Source: Polydactylus sextarius
Taxonomy: Eukaryota; Chordata; Actinopteri; Polynemidae
Length of the DNA: 64,000 nucleotides
Direction: 5' to 3'
NCBI GenBank assembly: GCA_016801845.1
Contig: CM028913.1
Span: 1,958,501-2,022,500 of the forward strand
In this document: positions 22,306 to 34,107 of the stretch, piece by piece
Numbering within the stretch: position 1 is the first letter of the stretch
Layout of the letters: each line of letters starts with the position of its first letter
Notes under the pieces: generated by a model
What the model was told of the DNA's origin: nothing
Databases searched by the model: none
What the model saw: the letters and a program-made list of their open reading frames with translations, nothing else
Made by a program: the position numbers and the translations under genes

Positions 22306-24865
22306 TTGGTGTACCTTACATAACGGCATGAATCCTTATGGCACCATACAGTTTAATACATTTATGGTCACTACCTTACTCTGATTACTTTCAATGAACG
22401 GAGTTAGTTTGGACAGTAGCTGCTCAAGCAGGCTTCCAAAGGATTATTGCTCATGGTGGAACTGTATTTGGACTGGAAAATAAGTAGAGCCAAACAATGC
22501 AGCCATGGAGGTAGCACATTTGATGTTGAACGTGCTTTCAACATTTCCGTCTTTGGAATAACAATGACAGATTGACAGATCAGACAAATGCACTTCGAAT
22601 CTGACATGGTGAAAAAAAAAAAGTCCTCCTCCCAACCCATGTGAAACTGGGACACTTAGTTTGTATGTCGTGACCTGTGTATTAGAAGAGAAGAGATCTC
22701 ACTTAATGGCATTCGCCATCAAGTGGCAAGTGCCATTAGGAGGATAGATGATAGACTAAAATCTAAGAGCATGTCTAATAGATGCAAATACAAAAATAAA
22801 TATGCAGTGATTAATACACATAATACTAAAAAGAAAATACGAGTTAATAATTCATCTAAATACATTTCAGTCATTACCCTCAGGTGGTTATATAACTTAT
22901 TCTATGTCACATCAACATCTTTGATTGTCTTATCTCGCTTCCCTGAAATGATTTTATAACTTTTTTCTGTTCAATTATAATTGTGAGGACCGTGAAATAT
23001 TCTGCCTGCAAATTCCACCTCTGGTCATTTTCACTCTATTTTGTAATTTTTTTTTTTTTATAAATGTTTAGCCTCCATGCTCTCCTTTGCTCTTCTGTAG
23101 AACACATTTCAGGACTTAATTGTGGCACTAAAAATTCACACTGAATTATCTGGAGTGAAATAAAGCTGGAAACAGGCCTGTGATTTTCCTTGAGGGAATG
23201 GCAAGATGCACAGTTACCATGGCACTCATGTCATTTTAATCACTGCTGCCTGCTCACGCAGCTCCCTGTTACGAGCACCAAGCAGCTCTAAAATGTATTT
23301 CTCTGGGATGGTCCAGACAGCAACAGGACCACTGCACTTTGTTGTTATTATTCCTATGTGCATTGCGACAAGTAGGTGGGAGAGGTGAGAGACTTCTGTT
23401 CTTGTTTGAACCAGTAGCCTGTATACACTCAAAATTTGTTGTTGATTAAAGAATCTTTGAAGTTATTCTGCATGAAACTTGGTGGCAGTAAATTAGGCTA
23501 AAGTAGTGGTTCATAGCAAAGTAAACAAAACATATAAAAATATGTGAATCGTAGTAGATTAAGTGTGATTACACATACTTTGCAAGTGGATGTGAGAGTG
23601 AATGTCTCTTTGCCTATTAAAGGACATATTGCACTGTTTGCTCACACGTGTTAGGCCCATCTGTTGACCTGTCAAAGGTAAACCATACCTTCATCCACAT
23701 CCAGACATCCATTCTTCAGACAGAATATTTTTGTGACCGCTTAAACAGAGTTTCATTGCTCCCAATGATATGCCATCATTGCACAAGCCTTATATGAATA
23801 GATGAATAACCTGTAGCAAAAATGCCTTGAGTGGTCAATAAAATAAGAAACTCAATCAATGTACCATTGACCAAAAGTCAATGTCCCATTTTCCTCTTCT
23901 GTTGAAAGAAAGAAACTTATGCAGTGCAGCAGCATTGTTTGCCCTGCTTGGGTCATCAGATCCAGGACACAGATCCTCATGGTTTTATTATGTTATTTGT
24001 GATGCGGTTGTATAGGTTGTATAGTTGAAATAGTGTAGCACCTTCATTGTCAATGAGAGATGTGTCTACAGTAAAGGCTAATTCAGCATACAATGCCATA
24101 GTGTCGAGAGAGAAAAGTCCAGGCTGTGGAGGTCTACTGAAGGTCAATGATCCTCAACCTGATGACCAGTATCATTATTCCAGAGAGGGCTGTGTCTCTT
24201 CACACTCACTTTATTACTCTATTTCACTGTAGGGACAGATGTTCTGTCATTAAAACAATTTGACGGAAGTGGTCGTAGCGTGTGTTTAAATGTGTGTCAA
24301 AGCAAAGTTTAATAACTGAGGGACTGTATCAGTGGTGTTTATGGTCAGTGGCAGCAGGCAGGTTTATTAAAGTCAGTTTTACAGGTTTCTATAATCAATA
24401 AGAGAAAGCTGTGATCTGACAGAGAGAGAGAGAGTTTTATTTTCCTTATAACCTTACTAACCTTACTGCAAATTTCGATACAATATGTGTATGTGTGTGT
24501 ATGTGTAAAGGACATCGGTATTTTTCTTTTAATGGCTAATGCATTTATAATGACAGTTTTCTGTAGATAATGGCAATATTCTACAGGTTTGACAGGAAAT
24601 GCTCCTCTCTAAAAGCTACAATTACCAATACATGACTAAACAAAAGCTGAGAATGAATGTTGACTCACTCTAGCACTGACTACACATACTGCAGAGAACA
24701 ACGCTGACAGTATGCACTAATGTGGTTTGCAGGTATAATTCTTTCATGACGAAGAATGCAAAAAGACCAAAATAAATAAATAAATAAATGAATAAAAATG
24801 TATTTCTTTTCATCAGCGAATGAAAACTGATAATGTGAAAGATTAATGAAAAAAAATCTGCTTCT
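22306..24865. other. No gene seen
   Basis: Holds a small inverted repeat (taatggca/tgccatta, 22704-22738), a T12-type run near 23048, a short AG array at 24421-24434 and a (TAAA)-type array at 24770-24796. None of the open frames has a recognisable domain. Confidence 0.5.
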
Positions 24866-24989
24866 GTTAGGGTGAGGGTTGGGGTAAAGTTTAGGGTTGG
24901 GGTGGTGTTGTGATGCCCAAATGAACACCAAGAGTGTCACAGGCACAGGAGATTTTCTTATCTGAATTAACAGGGTGGGGGTTAGGGTT
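24866..24989. repeat. Degenerate telomere-like TTAGGG/TTGGGG patches
   Basis: 24866-24904 contains 'gttagggtgagggttggggt' and 'agtttagggttggggtgg'; 24971-24989 contains 'cagggtgggggttagggtta'. Units resemble TTAGGG with TTGGGG and GAGGG variants. Copies are too few and too degenerate to call a true interstitial telomere. Confidence 0.45.
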
Positions 24990-27214
24990 AATTCATTTTC
25001 ACATTATTTGCAAGTTACGTCACAGTGCACATGTCCTCCAGTTTCTATGAAAAAAAAAAAGTAATAACGTGGACTAAGATTATCTACAATCCTGCTGCAT
25101 AATTAGAAATGGGTGGGGGCAACAAAATCGTCAGGACACAATACAGACAGTCAGTGCGTCTATATTTAGGAAAGTTAACATCACGTTATTAAATGCTAAG
25201 AATATTTTGCTGCAAGAACAATGTAACATAAGGTAACAACATAATGTAAACAGCTTTGTCTTTTGTGTCTAAAACCAATGAAAGGAATTAGAAGGTATTA
25301 CTGGAAACTGGAAACAATCTCAATCTTCCTCTGGATACTTGGGTAATTGTATTAATGTCCAGCAAGCAAGAAAACCTGATAGTGATTGACAGTTGGAAAC
25401 AACAGCTGGATTAGTCTGTTTACTGTGTGTTTGTGGAAGATTAAATAAAAGATTTCATTAAAAGACAAGAATATGTGTAAGTGTACACATAAGAATGATG
25501 TAGCTGCAACATCAGCATGACAAGACAACATGAGAATAAAAGAAAGCATTTAAAGACTTTACAAGTTTCCGATGAAAACTGGATTCAAATTTGTTCCAAA
25601 TAGCATCGAGATGTGATTGAAACCAAACACTAAAACTAAATAGATTCAATAATGTTCAAGTCCTTACACAACAACCATGTACAGTTTTGTTTTTCAGGAG
25701 GAATAAGTGCAGCAAAGCTGGTGTACTTCAAATATGAGTAACTTATTGTGTAGCACTGTGGCAGAGCTGATTTGTTAATGAATGAATAATTTCAGTTTGG
25801 CAGGTAATATATATTGTTTCCAGCTCGAGTTATCAGATATCAGAATGATGGCAGCTTGATAAGTGAGATGGCTGGATGGGCAGGTTAGAGGCTATAAATC
25901 AACACTCATCCCTCCGTGCCCTTTTGGCTGTGCACAGGATCAGGCAGAGTGGGAGAGTGCCCTTTGGAGGCTCTGTCTGAGGCATATTGTCAGAGGGATC
26001 GCCCACCTTCTCTATCAATTTACAGACCTTTAGTGCACGGGCAGCTCTGCTCTCATTACCACAGCCCTGGGTTCACACGCAATCTTTTAGATTCAATTAG
26101 CTCAGATGTGCAGCAAAATATCAAAGGACATTTTGCTCCAGCAAAGCCTCAAGGAAACTAGAAAAGGTCATGCCTCTGACTTCCTCTCTGAGAGGTACAG
26201 CAAGGTAGATGGAAGAAAACGTCTCTTGTTCAGTTGGCTAAAATGGCATTTCCTTCCCTGCACTTCTCTACTGCAGTGACCAAACTTCATTTCCCTTCTG
26301 AAAATATGCTGCCTGGGGCAATCCACTTTTTTCAGTTTCATATTTGAAACAATAGTCAGTTAATATTGTGGGTATATTGTCCAAAGTTTAGCACTTCATT
26401 AATATTCAAACTCCCACTTCCATTCCTTACTGTCATGAATAAAGTCTGCCGGTGCTTGTGTTGCAGTAAAAACAAAAACCAGGAGGTGCCATTCTGTCAA
26501 AAACCTCTCAGTATACTACTACAGTATACTATATGGAACATACCCAGCTGTGCCATTGAAACTGAAGCCATTTTTTTCTTCCTGAAGACAGTGTTCCTCT
26601 TTGACAAGGCATTTAACATAGAAACGTCTTATTATGCATGCAAATGCAGCCGCCCTCCTATTCTGTGTGCGGGGCCTCATTGAGGATGACCTTGGTGGAC
26701 GACAGGTGTTGGAGGGGGAATAATAAGTCTCCTGTCACCTGCAGGTGACATAAAATCCCCAATTAAATTTTAAGATGTCGGGTTTCATGTGAACTAAACA
26801 AAACATGCATGGCATTGGTGATAAGGTTGACTTTGGCTTTTAATGTAAGTCACTAAAGGAAATCAAATTCACTGTGTTCCAGTAACATATCTGAAGGATC
26901 CAAGAAAGACTTTGAGAACACAAGTGTATTGACGTCTGTCTATGGCTATGTAAACATATATGTTTCATGATAAACCATTAGCCTGTAGAGTTATGCAGCT
27001 TTGAGATACTCAGCATCAGTGAATGTTTCAACTGGCCAGCATCTAAAGGACAATTTGACAATAAGTTTTACTCAACACTATTTATAAAGTTTGTCTGCCT
27101 GTCTGCTAATGAGTGAAATTAATTAGTCCACTCATATCAAGTTAATGTATAAATGGCTCTGTGGTTTTATCTGAAATTGAAACACTGGTGATTTTTACAT
27201 CACCATCACCAGTA
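24990..27214. other. No gene seen; repeat-poor in its middle
   Basis: About 25860-26220 is relatively GC-rich and complex and includes an 81-codon open frame (25916-26161) with no recognisable domain. The open frame 26366-26683 also lacks one. No transposon ends seen. Confidence 0.45.
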
Positions 27215-27241
27215 CATATATATATATATATATATATATAT
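27215..27241. repeat. (AT)n microsatellite
   Basis: AT array of about 27 bases, preceded by 'caccatcaccagta'. Confidence 0.9.
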
Positions 27242-27529
27242 GAGTGAATTATTATAACAATTTGATTAGTAGAGTCAAAGCATCAAAACACGCTAGATTA
27301 AAATTAACATAATCATCTCACTTCATATGTATTATATTGAAGCACTCATGCTTTGCATACACATACTTTACAATGTATTACAGCTATCTCCTTCCTCATA
27401 TTTGTCAAATAAATAAATAAATATTGAAAAAAAAAATAAAATTCTGTCTAGAGGTTTTGCTTTGACATTGTTGTTGTGTTTTGATATTTATAGCTAATAT
27501 AATAAATGTAATTTTATTCTAAGTTAATT
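27242..27529. other. No gene seen; short AAAT array
   Basis: An (AAAT)-type array at 27408-27422 and an A10 run just after it. Otherwise unclassified. Confidence 0.5.
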
Positions 27530-27760
27530 CCACCCTATTTTCTCTTCCTGCTCCCCATCCCCTCTTTCTCTTCTCTCTTCCCATTTTTTTTGTCTTTTAC
27601 TCCAACCAGTTGAGGTATAAGACCATCCACTCTGAGTCTGGTTATATTGATACTCACTGTGGAAAATGTTGAGTTTCTCTATTCTATAATGTAAAGTGCC
27701 TTGAAATAAATGTTTTTATGATTGGTACAAATATAATTGTCTTGACTTGACTTGACCCTT
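27530..27760 (+). repeat. Dispersed teleost repeat, family C, sense copy
   Basis: Pyrimidine-rich lead (27538-27602), then 'tactccaaccagttgaggta', 'gaccatccactctgagtctg', 'gttatattgatactc', 'gtaaagtgccttgaaataaa' and a (TTGAC)n tail ('cttgacttgacttgac'). This is the order of a common fish repeat (CCAACCGGTCGAGGCAGATG...CCTGGTTCTGCTGGAGG...GCGCCTTGAGATAA...AAATTGAATTGAATTG). The repeated-unit tail resembles those of L2-group retroposons, so it may be a short element using L2 machinery. Confidence 0.7.
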
Positions 27761-28559
27761 CCTGTCTTACTGAGCTACATTGTTCATATGAATGTCTCTA
27801 TGCTGTTTTTGGTCATTCTCTGTATTTTTCTCATGGTGAGTAAATTTCAAGGTGATGGAACAATTGTGTTGTTGTCCAAGTACATATGGAAATAACTGTA
27901 ATATTTCACTAGAAAATACTGAAAAAAAAAAAAAACGCCTGTGGACAGACGCTCATAAAAGTTATTATAGCTTGCACTATTGTTTTTTGACGCAACAAGA
28001 AACATCTATCTATCTATAAGTGATAGATAGAAGTGACAGTACAACAACAGAACTCTATGAGACAAACAAGCTACTGCGTTTGCTATAGTTTCTGATCCAC
28101 ACAAAGCTCTCCCTACTTCCTATTGCTGGATAGTGTGCATTTATTATTTTGGTCTTTTTATGGGCTTTACTAAGAATATAGGCACCGTTACTGATCTTTC
28201 AACAAATAGGCCAATGTAATGAAAATATGCAAACACCCTCACATATAATTAATGATTTTTTTATTGCTAGTTTGAGGATAATTATCCTGGTTGTTTGAAG
28301 AAATGGAGAAGGTGGTTTGGAGCATCTGCATTGGAGCAGAATCAGTTGAAAATGTTGATTTGTCAAAAGAGTATACATACCTGTTTAACTTAATATACAA
28401 TTTAAACTCGAGCAAGGATACTTTCAAATTAGAAGTGTGAACTTGAACTTAATCAAACTCACTGAACTTACTGTCAGCGAATATAAGACATCTTTGGATG
28501 CATTTGCACACATCATCAGTGAGAGCGCTAGAGGCCATCAGAGATTTGGAGTCTTTCAA
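27761..28559. other. No gene seen
   Basis: An A13-type run near 27922-27935 and short TATC repeats at 28005-28032. No domain or transposon end. Confidence 0.5.
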
Positions 28560-29200
28560 CTTCATAATCCCTACCTTTAACCTTTACCATAGTGAATGAT
28601 CAGAGCCTGGCCCACGTCCAGGCAGCACTAGACTGCAGCTTGTTACTCCTGATCGACAGCCATTGTGAAGCTTTCTATGCAGCTGTGCTGATGGATTGTC
28701 TCTTGTGTTTTTCAGTGAACCCCAGGAGGTTGTAAGTTTTGCACAATGATTTCCCTGTGAAGCCTCTTGTTGCCATTTCAGTGCATACCATTCCCACATA
28801 TGGCATTCCCCCACCAGTTCAGGAAATTTCCCCTCTTTCTGCTTGCTGGCATCTTCCATTTACTCACAGTATTCTAAGCTCCAGAATGACCGTGATGCTA
28901 CTGAGAACAGCACAATATGTGGTCTGAAGGTAGTTTCTACCTTCACAGCACAGCATTCCTTTTCCCTGGCACAAGGTGGGTAGAAAGGTTGGTAGAACTA
29001 CACTAACTGGATAAGGAACTTGATGCAGAAGATTCTGCCTTCCACAGCTCTTTTTGCTCTTGGCATTAAAGAGGGTTGTTGGAAAGCTGCATAATCCTTC
29101 TCTACCAAGAGCAACAGATACCAGTGGCTTTCTGTGACAGATCCCTGATTCTGGCTGTGGGTGTACAGGGTGTACAGTCTCACAGACTGTGGGTGACTTA
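28560..29200 (-). mobile_element. Non-LTR retrotransposon C-terminus with decayed restriction-like endonuclease
   Basis: Minus-strand order: GKGML, VETTFRPHIVLFSVASR (about 28894-28944), EDASKQKEGKFPELVGEC (28800-28857), and after a frameshift RGFTGKSLCKTYNLLG (about 28710-28757) and KASQWLSIR. Intact fish relatives read ETTLRPDIVL...ELTVPWE...ERKxxKYxELVxECRxxGW...RGFxxxSLxxxxxLLG...AAEKASRWLW. The PD...E and K..KY layout is that of a restriction-like endonuclease. Here the catalytic PD is PH (codon 28917-28919), ELTVPWE is LEYCE plus a stop, and KY is KF, so the nuclease is dead. A stop also precedes KASQWL. Clade (R2/R4/NeSL-like) is inference; the element class is more secure. The plus-strand open frame 28739-28927 is a shadow. 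Confidence 0.72.
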
Positions 29201-30781
29201 ACAGAAAGTTTTTAATCCAGGTGCAGGTGGAGAGGGAAACTTTTAAATTTAAAAAAAAAATATCATTTAAAAATGTACATTATTTTAATCATAATAAGAT
29301 ACCTATAAACTAGTTTGATGTCCATGTCACATGTGGTAACTACGCATTTAAACCACTGCTATTAAGTTTTAGGAAAAGGACTTTAAGGAAGGACTGAAAG
29401 ATGCACACATAGAACTACACTGAGGTGAGAGTAATACTTGAATGAAACAAACACAAAGGGAAATATAAAGCGGACTGTGGAAGCAGGAAAACAAAGCACA
29501 AAACAGAAAACTTAAACCAACTAGATACAAACTAGAATACAAACTAAGTACAAAAAAAGAGGCTACCAACCAATTAAAACACACTAAACAAAGTCCTTTT
29601 TGTCAGTGTTAAGTGATGATTTTTTTCTACTGAGCATGAGGAAATTACATTTAAAGAATCTAACTATGTCCTCTATGTCCTCTCTTGCCTTTTCTCCATA
29701 TCTATATTTGAACAAAGGGTTGAATAATATCAAAGTCTTCTAGCAGCCACCAAGCACCGCCCCACTTGCTGACTAATTACTACAAATTAAAGGATGTGAG
29801 GAGCATCTGCATGAGTCAAGGAGAGTCAGGCGAAGCCAAATGAACTGCCAAAGAACTGCGATGAAGAGCTATTTGGAAAACCTTTCACCTCCTGCTTAAG
29901 CATGGCAGGCTGTAACCAGGCTCCACACAGCACTTATTCCTCCTCGGTGACTTTTAGAAATGCTGCTGCACAGAGAAACATTCCCCTTGATAACAAAAAA
30001 CAAGACATTCATTTAATTTCACTGATTTGTTGTTGCTTCACATTTGAATTGTTCTCGACATCAGTGTTAACTCTGCAGAACTGTCAGAGCACAATAATAT
30101 ACTGTAAGAGCTATGGTAAGATAATATATAAGTATTTTTGCAATGTTTATGTCACCAACATGGGGACAGTTGGACAGTCAGTTAGGTCACTGAGTATTCG
30201 TCCTTAGCTACTTCTAACCTGATGAAAAGCATTGTAATTTAATTGTAAAGTATTTAGAAATACATGAATACAGTTACATAATAGTGACGTAGATAGGAAT
30301 GGAAAATCTGAGAAAAATATTACTCTTTTTTGACAATCAAAAGTGACAATTTCAACTGTAAAAGTACGTGTTTATTTTAATAAGGAATGCTGTATAAGGT
30401 GAAATGGAGTTTCTAGAAGTTTTGAATTCATGAGCCATATTAAATTGCACTCAAATATGAGTCTTTTTCTGGTCTTGGTCTCTGGCCTTGTTAAATGTTG
30501 ATCACTGTGCTTTCTTGTGATGTGTTTCACCAAAACCAAGTGTGAAAACTAGTGTTTTGATTAATTATGAACAAAGTGCCCAAAAAAAGCCAGCATACAG
30601 CATGGAACCTCTGATACGACTCATGATTTTAAAAGAATCAGCTATTATTCATTTTGGAAACACCTTTGGAAACCTTTAGTAAGTAGATTATAATAATTAA
30701 GACTGATTTTCAACATTTGTACTTAGCTTTGTCCACATATCACTGCTGTCTGACCTTGACTTCCCTTTTATTTATGATTTC
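29201..30781. other. No gene seen
   Basis: A10 run near 29252. About 29345-29590 is purine/A-rich with many ACAAA/AAAC words and may be an old repeat. About 29735-30000 is complex and repeat-poor; a 101-codon open frame (29902-30207) has no recognisable domain. Confidence 0.45.
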
Positions 30782-30800
30782 TTTTTTTTTTTTTTTTTTT
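30782..30800. repeat. Poly-T run (T19)
   Basis: Uninterrupted T homopolymer. Confidence 0.9.
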
Positions 30801-30898
30801 GCTTTTTTCTCTGGAACAAAGAACCATTAGACTGATTTTACTTCTTTTCCAGGTGTCACACCTTTAGACTGAAGAGACTGACTTACATATAATAAGAC

Positions 30899-30929
30899 AT
30901 ATAATATATAATATAATATAATATAATAT
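30899..30929. repeat. (ATATA/ATAAT)n pentanucleotide array
   Basis: Repeats of 'ataat' and 'atata' in tandem over about 30 bases. Confidence 0.85.
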
Positions 30930-32595
30930 GACTGTGCGTAGATTTGATTTGGGTGCTGATTTACATGAAAAATAGAACTGGTAGACATCTCTTCATTGCT
31001 TCATTTGCCAGATTTTGACCACTCTTTATTAATCTCATTTATTATCAACATACAACATGCCAACTCATTTGTCAGTGGAAGTCTGTGATTCCGTACTTCA
31101 TTAGTTTCTGTGAAATGAGTCAAAGCAGCACTCTAATCCACCTCTCTGGGAAGGCTCCATTTTTGTGTCATTTATGTCTATGAATTATTTTTTGCTCCCT
31201 GTGGCTTCTTTATCACCTAATGATTATCAGACCGACTCATCTAAAATGAATCTTAAGAAAGAGTGGCACATTCAAGAGTTGTAATGGGATTTCCACAGTG
31301 AGATGCTCAACAATCTCAAATGCGAGTGAACTAATTAAACTAATTGTATTCATACACATAAAAGAATTCACTTCTTCCCAATGTCACAAAGGCAGTGCAA
31401 AATATAGCGAAGCCAACTCGCATGAGCAGAAATATAATGAGCACATTGTTACAGAAGTTGCATCACTGGGTCACTGAGCACAGTGTCAGTGTCCTTAGCA
31501 TATCTTACATGTTTACTTATATAGTGATTTTTCTTCAGTAAACACTTGAAAACATGGTCCATTATGATTTACTGGTCAGACAAACATATTCCCAAGGACC
31601 CTAAAAATGTGGAGAGTTGGTAATGAGCAATGTTAGTATTATATTAAATATAATACTGTGATATTTAGTCCACAACATCTAGGAAGACATGTACATTCCA
31701 CGAAATACCTAAGTTACTGGAATATGCCCCCATTGTGTTCAGAGAAATGGAAACAATTATGAAAACTGTTTGTAAGTTTATACAGTTCATATTATACAGA
31801 CATGACATTTCAGCCTTGTGTTGAATGGAATCAGGGCAGGCCCAGGCAAAAATATTATCTCATGAAAAATTTAAAGTGACCAATCAGGGAACAGTGTCTG
31901 CTGTTTGACGTTATTATGGTGTAGAATCTCTTCCTGTAAGAACATTGATGTAGACCTTCAGCTCCTAGAAATATCACAAAAGAGAACATGACCTTTGTAT
32001 AATTATGAGGTACTTGTGTTAACTATAACTTTAAATGATCCAATCAGCCAAGGATGTGACAGTATTTTACACATGAAGGTCATGGGTCAGGGTTTAATGT
32101 TCCCATTTTTATTTTTACCATGATGCAATTTTCTCCCAGAATTTCCACATGCAAACAGTCTCAAGATTAAAAAAGCATCCACTGGTGAGCAATTTTATGG
32201 AAAGAAACGCCTTGTTGATGAAATGTTGTGTGAGCTGACTTCACATCTTGATATACTGTTTGTGTAATTAAATGCTTCCTGTTAGCAGAGAGAGCCTCAA
32301 AGGCTCAAAGTTACTTTCAATGCACTGCAGGAATTATTGATATACTAAGTGGATACAATATTTGAAAATGGTGACCTAATAGCATCTTAAATGAGCATTT
32401 CTAAAAATTGAACAGGTACACAGCTGCAAGTTGACAAGTTGCATTTTATTAGAACCTGTTAAATTTGTTACATTCTCATATAAGTCATTAAATTACATTG
32501 TGCATCTTTTGTATGTGAGATTGGTTCAGTTAGAGAGTGGGTTATCTAAATGTGGGTAGCTCTCATTAGAGTAGGAAGGACCCTTTTTAGTCATG
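30930..32595. other. No gene seen; complex middle
   Basis: No open frame of 60 codons or more is present over this stretch. About 31030-31440 is repeat-poor and rich in homeodomain-type ATTA/TAAT cores. No RNA gene recognised. Confidence 0.5.
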
Positions 32596-32626
32596 TGAGT
32601 CATGTGACTCAATGTGAGTCACATGA
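32596..32626. promoter_or_regulatory. Cluster of three exact AP-1-type motifs with E-box palindrome
   Basis: TGAGTCA at 32596-32602, TGACTCA at 32605-32611 and TGAGTCA at 32615-32621. Starts are 9 and 10 bases apart, close to one helical turn. The last two sit in a perfect 12-bp palindrome (arms 32600-32611 and 32615-32626) that also contains CATGTG/CACATG E-boxes. TGA(C/G)TCA is the known AP-1 (Jun/Fos) site. Whether it works in cells cannot be read from sequence; local duplication of a TGTGAGTCA unit is an alternative. Confidence 0.4.
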
Positions 32627-32658
32627 TCTACAATATAGTGTAATGTATCATACACTGT

Positions 32659-32735
32659 GCAGCCTATCTCATCTGTCTATGGGTGAGAGGTGAGGTACAC
32701 CCTGGACAAGACACCAGCTTGTCGCAAGGCAACAT
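32659..32735 (-). repeat. Family A fragment, antisense
   Basis: 'agcctatctcatctgtctat', 'gggtgagaggtgaggtacac', 'cctggacaagacaccagctt', 'gtcgcaaggc' match the antisense family A segment (GGGCGAGAGGCGGGGTACACCCTGGACAGGTCGCCAG...GTCGCAGGGC). Confidence 0.75.
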
Positions 32736-33954
32736 TCATACAAAGTGTTGATAAAGTGAAAATTTGCTTTGTATTTTGTTTGAACACAAGAGATGATGTG
32801 ACTGTATGAGTATTTCTTGTTTTAAAGTCTGTCCTCTGTGCCCATTCAAAGCCCTCAAATCCATATTCACATCACACTGCCCACACAGTGCATTGTCCCA
32901 GAAAGCATTACAGGGTGGAATGCAATAAGATGCAAGTATCTAATGAAACTTACATTAAGATAGGGTTATATACTGTGGACAGATGTCATTGGGTCAAAGC
33001 TCAGATAACCAGTCCAGGTACTGTTTATTATATAAAAAGTGGTGAACAAACTTTAGTACCCATAGACTCCAGATAAGTTACTGATATTAAATGTAATTAT
33101 ATAACACATAAAAACGTTGCATTTAAACCCTTAAAATGACCTTCCTACAACACTGTGATAATTTCTCATGTTTAAAAAGCAGCCGGGAAACATAATGAGA
33201 TCTAGATGCAGGGATCGGCTCGCAGGGACAGACACATTTCCCTGTTGGCAATCACAACTCATTTTAATGGAATACATTCTAGGAAAGCACACTATGAATG
33301 ATGGAATTGTTGACTCTAGAACTGTAGCCACCGTAATGAAATGAGAAATGTGTTGAGTAGAGGGTACAAGTTTGGAATAGATACCAGAGCATATTATTAC
33401 TGTTGTTATTTGCAGAAAATGTCATAGTGAGTGTAGAGGAAACGTGTGAGGGAAGAAAGCTGATGGTGAAATAGCTCTTAAAGGTTAGGTTATATTCAGC
33501 ATAGGGCATGGATACCTTTTACAAAGTGTTATGTGACATGGAGCTGTATATGTATGTTTGCGTGTATTTGTGTGTGCTGTTGTTCTCTCTCTCCCCTGCA
33601 GGTGCTGTCCTCCCTTTTCTTTCCAGCAGATGACTGAGCTCAGTTGACTTGTCTCCATCAGTATCTATACTACAGATTGTGTCTTTCCACATTTATTGAT
33701 GAACTTGGATTTTAGATGGTTAGTTGCATCGTCGCATCTATTTCCCATGAGTTGAGTATTTACAATAGTACAAAATATGAGAAAGAATACCAGTAACTGA
33801 TAGTTTATTGTTACTTCCCTCAATCTCTGGACCTTTCTGGACGATAAAACACAAAGGTCAAAGACTTGTCAGAGAATCCGCTGCACAGTAAAGGTATCCA
33901 GATGGTAAAATGCCAACAAACACACTAAGGAACTATGTGTTCTCATCTTGGAGT
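32736..33954. other. No gene seen; one splice-acceptor-like site
   Basis: At 33580-33600 a pyrimidine tract ends 'ctctcccctgcag', a strong match to a splice acceptor, but every reading frame after it stops within about 17 codons. The short open frames at 32888-33509 have no recognisable domain. Confidence 0.4.
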
Positions 33955-34060
33955 CAGTTCAGTTCACTTCAGTTTCATTTGTATACAGTATATCAAGACA
34001 TTTCAGAGTCAGGTTAAGACCTTAAAGGGTTATAGGAAGAAACTCAATGATTTTCACGCA
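33955..34060 (-). repeat. Family C, antisense copy
   Basis: 'ttcagttcacttcagtttca' and 'tttgtata' start the antisense form of family C. 'ggttaagaccttaaagggtt' and 'ggaagaaactcaatga' correspond to later blocks. Strongly diverged. Confidence 0.5.
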
Positions 34061-34090
34061 GATCAGATATGAGAATCCTGCAGATGACAG

Positions 34091-34107
34091 ACACACACAC
34101 ACACACA
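34091..34107. repeat. (AC)8 microsatellite
   Basis: Short pure AC array. Confidence 0.85.

Noticed and set aside
33580..33640. Strong splice-acceptor-like pyrimidine tract with CAG, considered as a terminal exon
   Set aside because: All frames close within about 17 codons and no matching upstream donor or coding exon can be identified.
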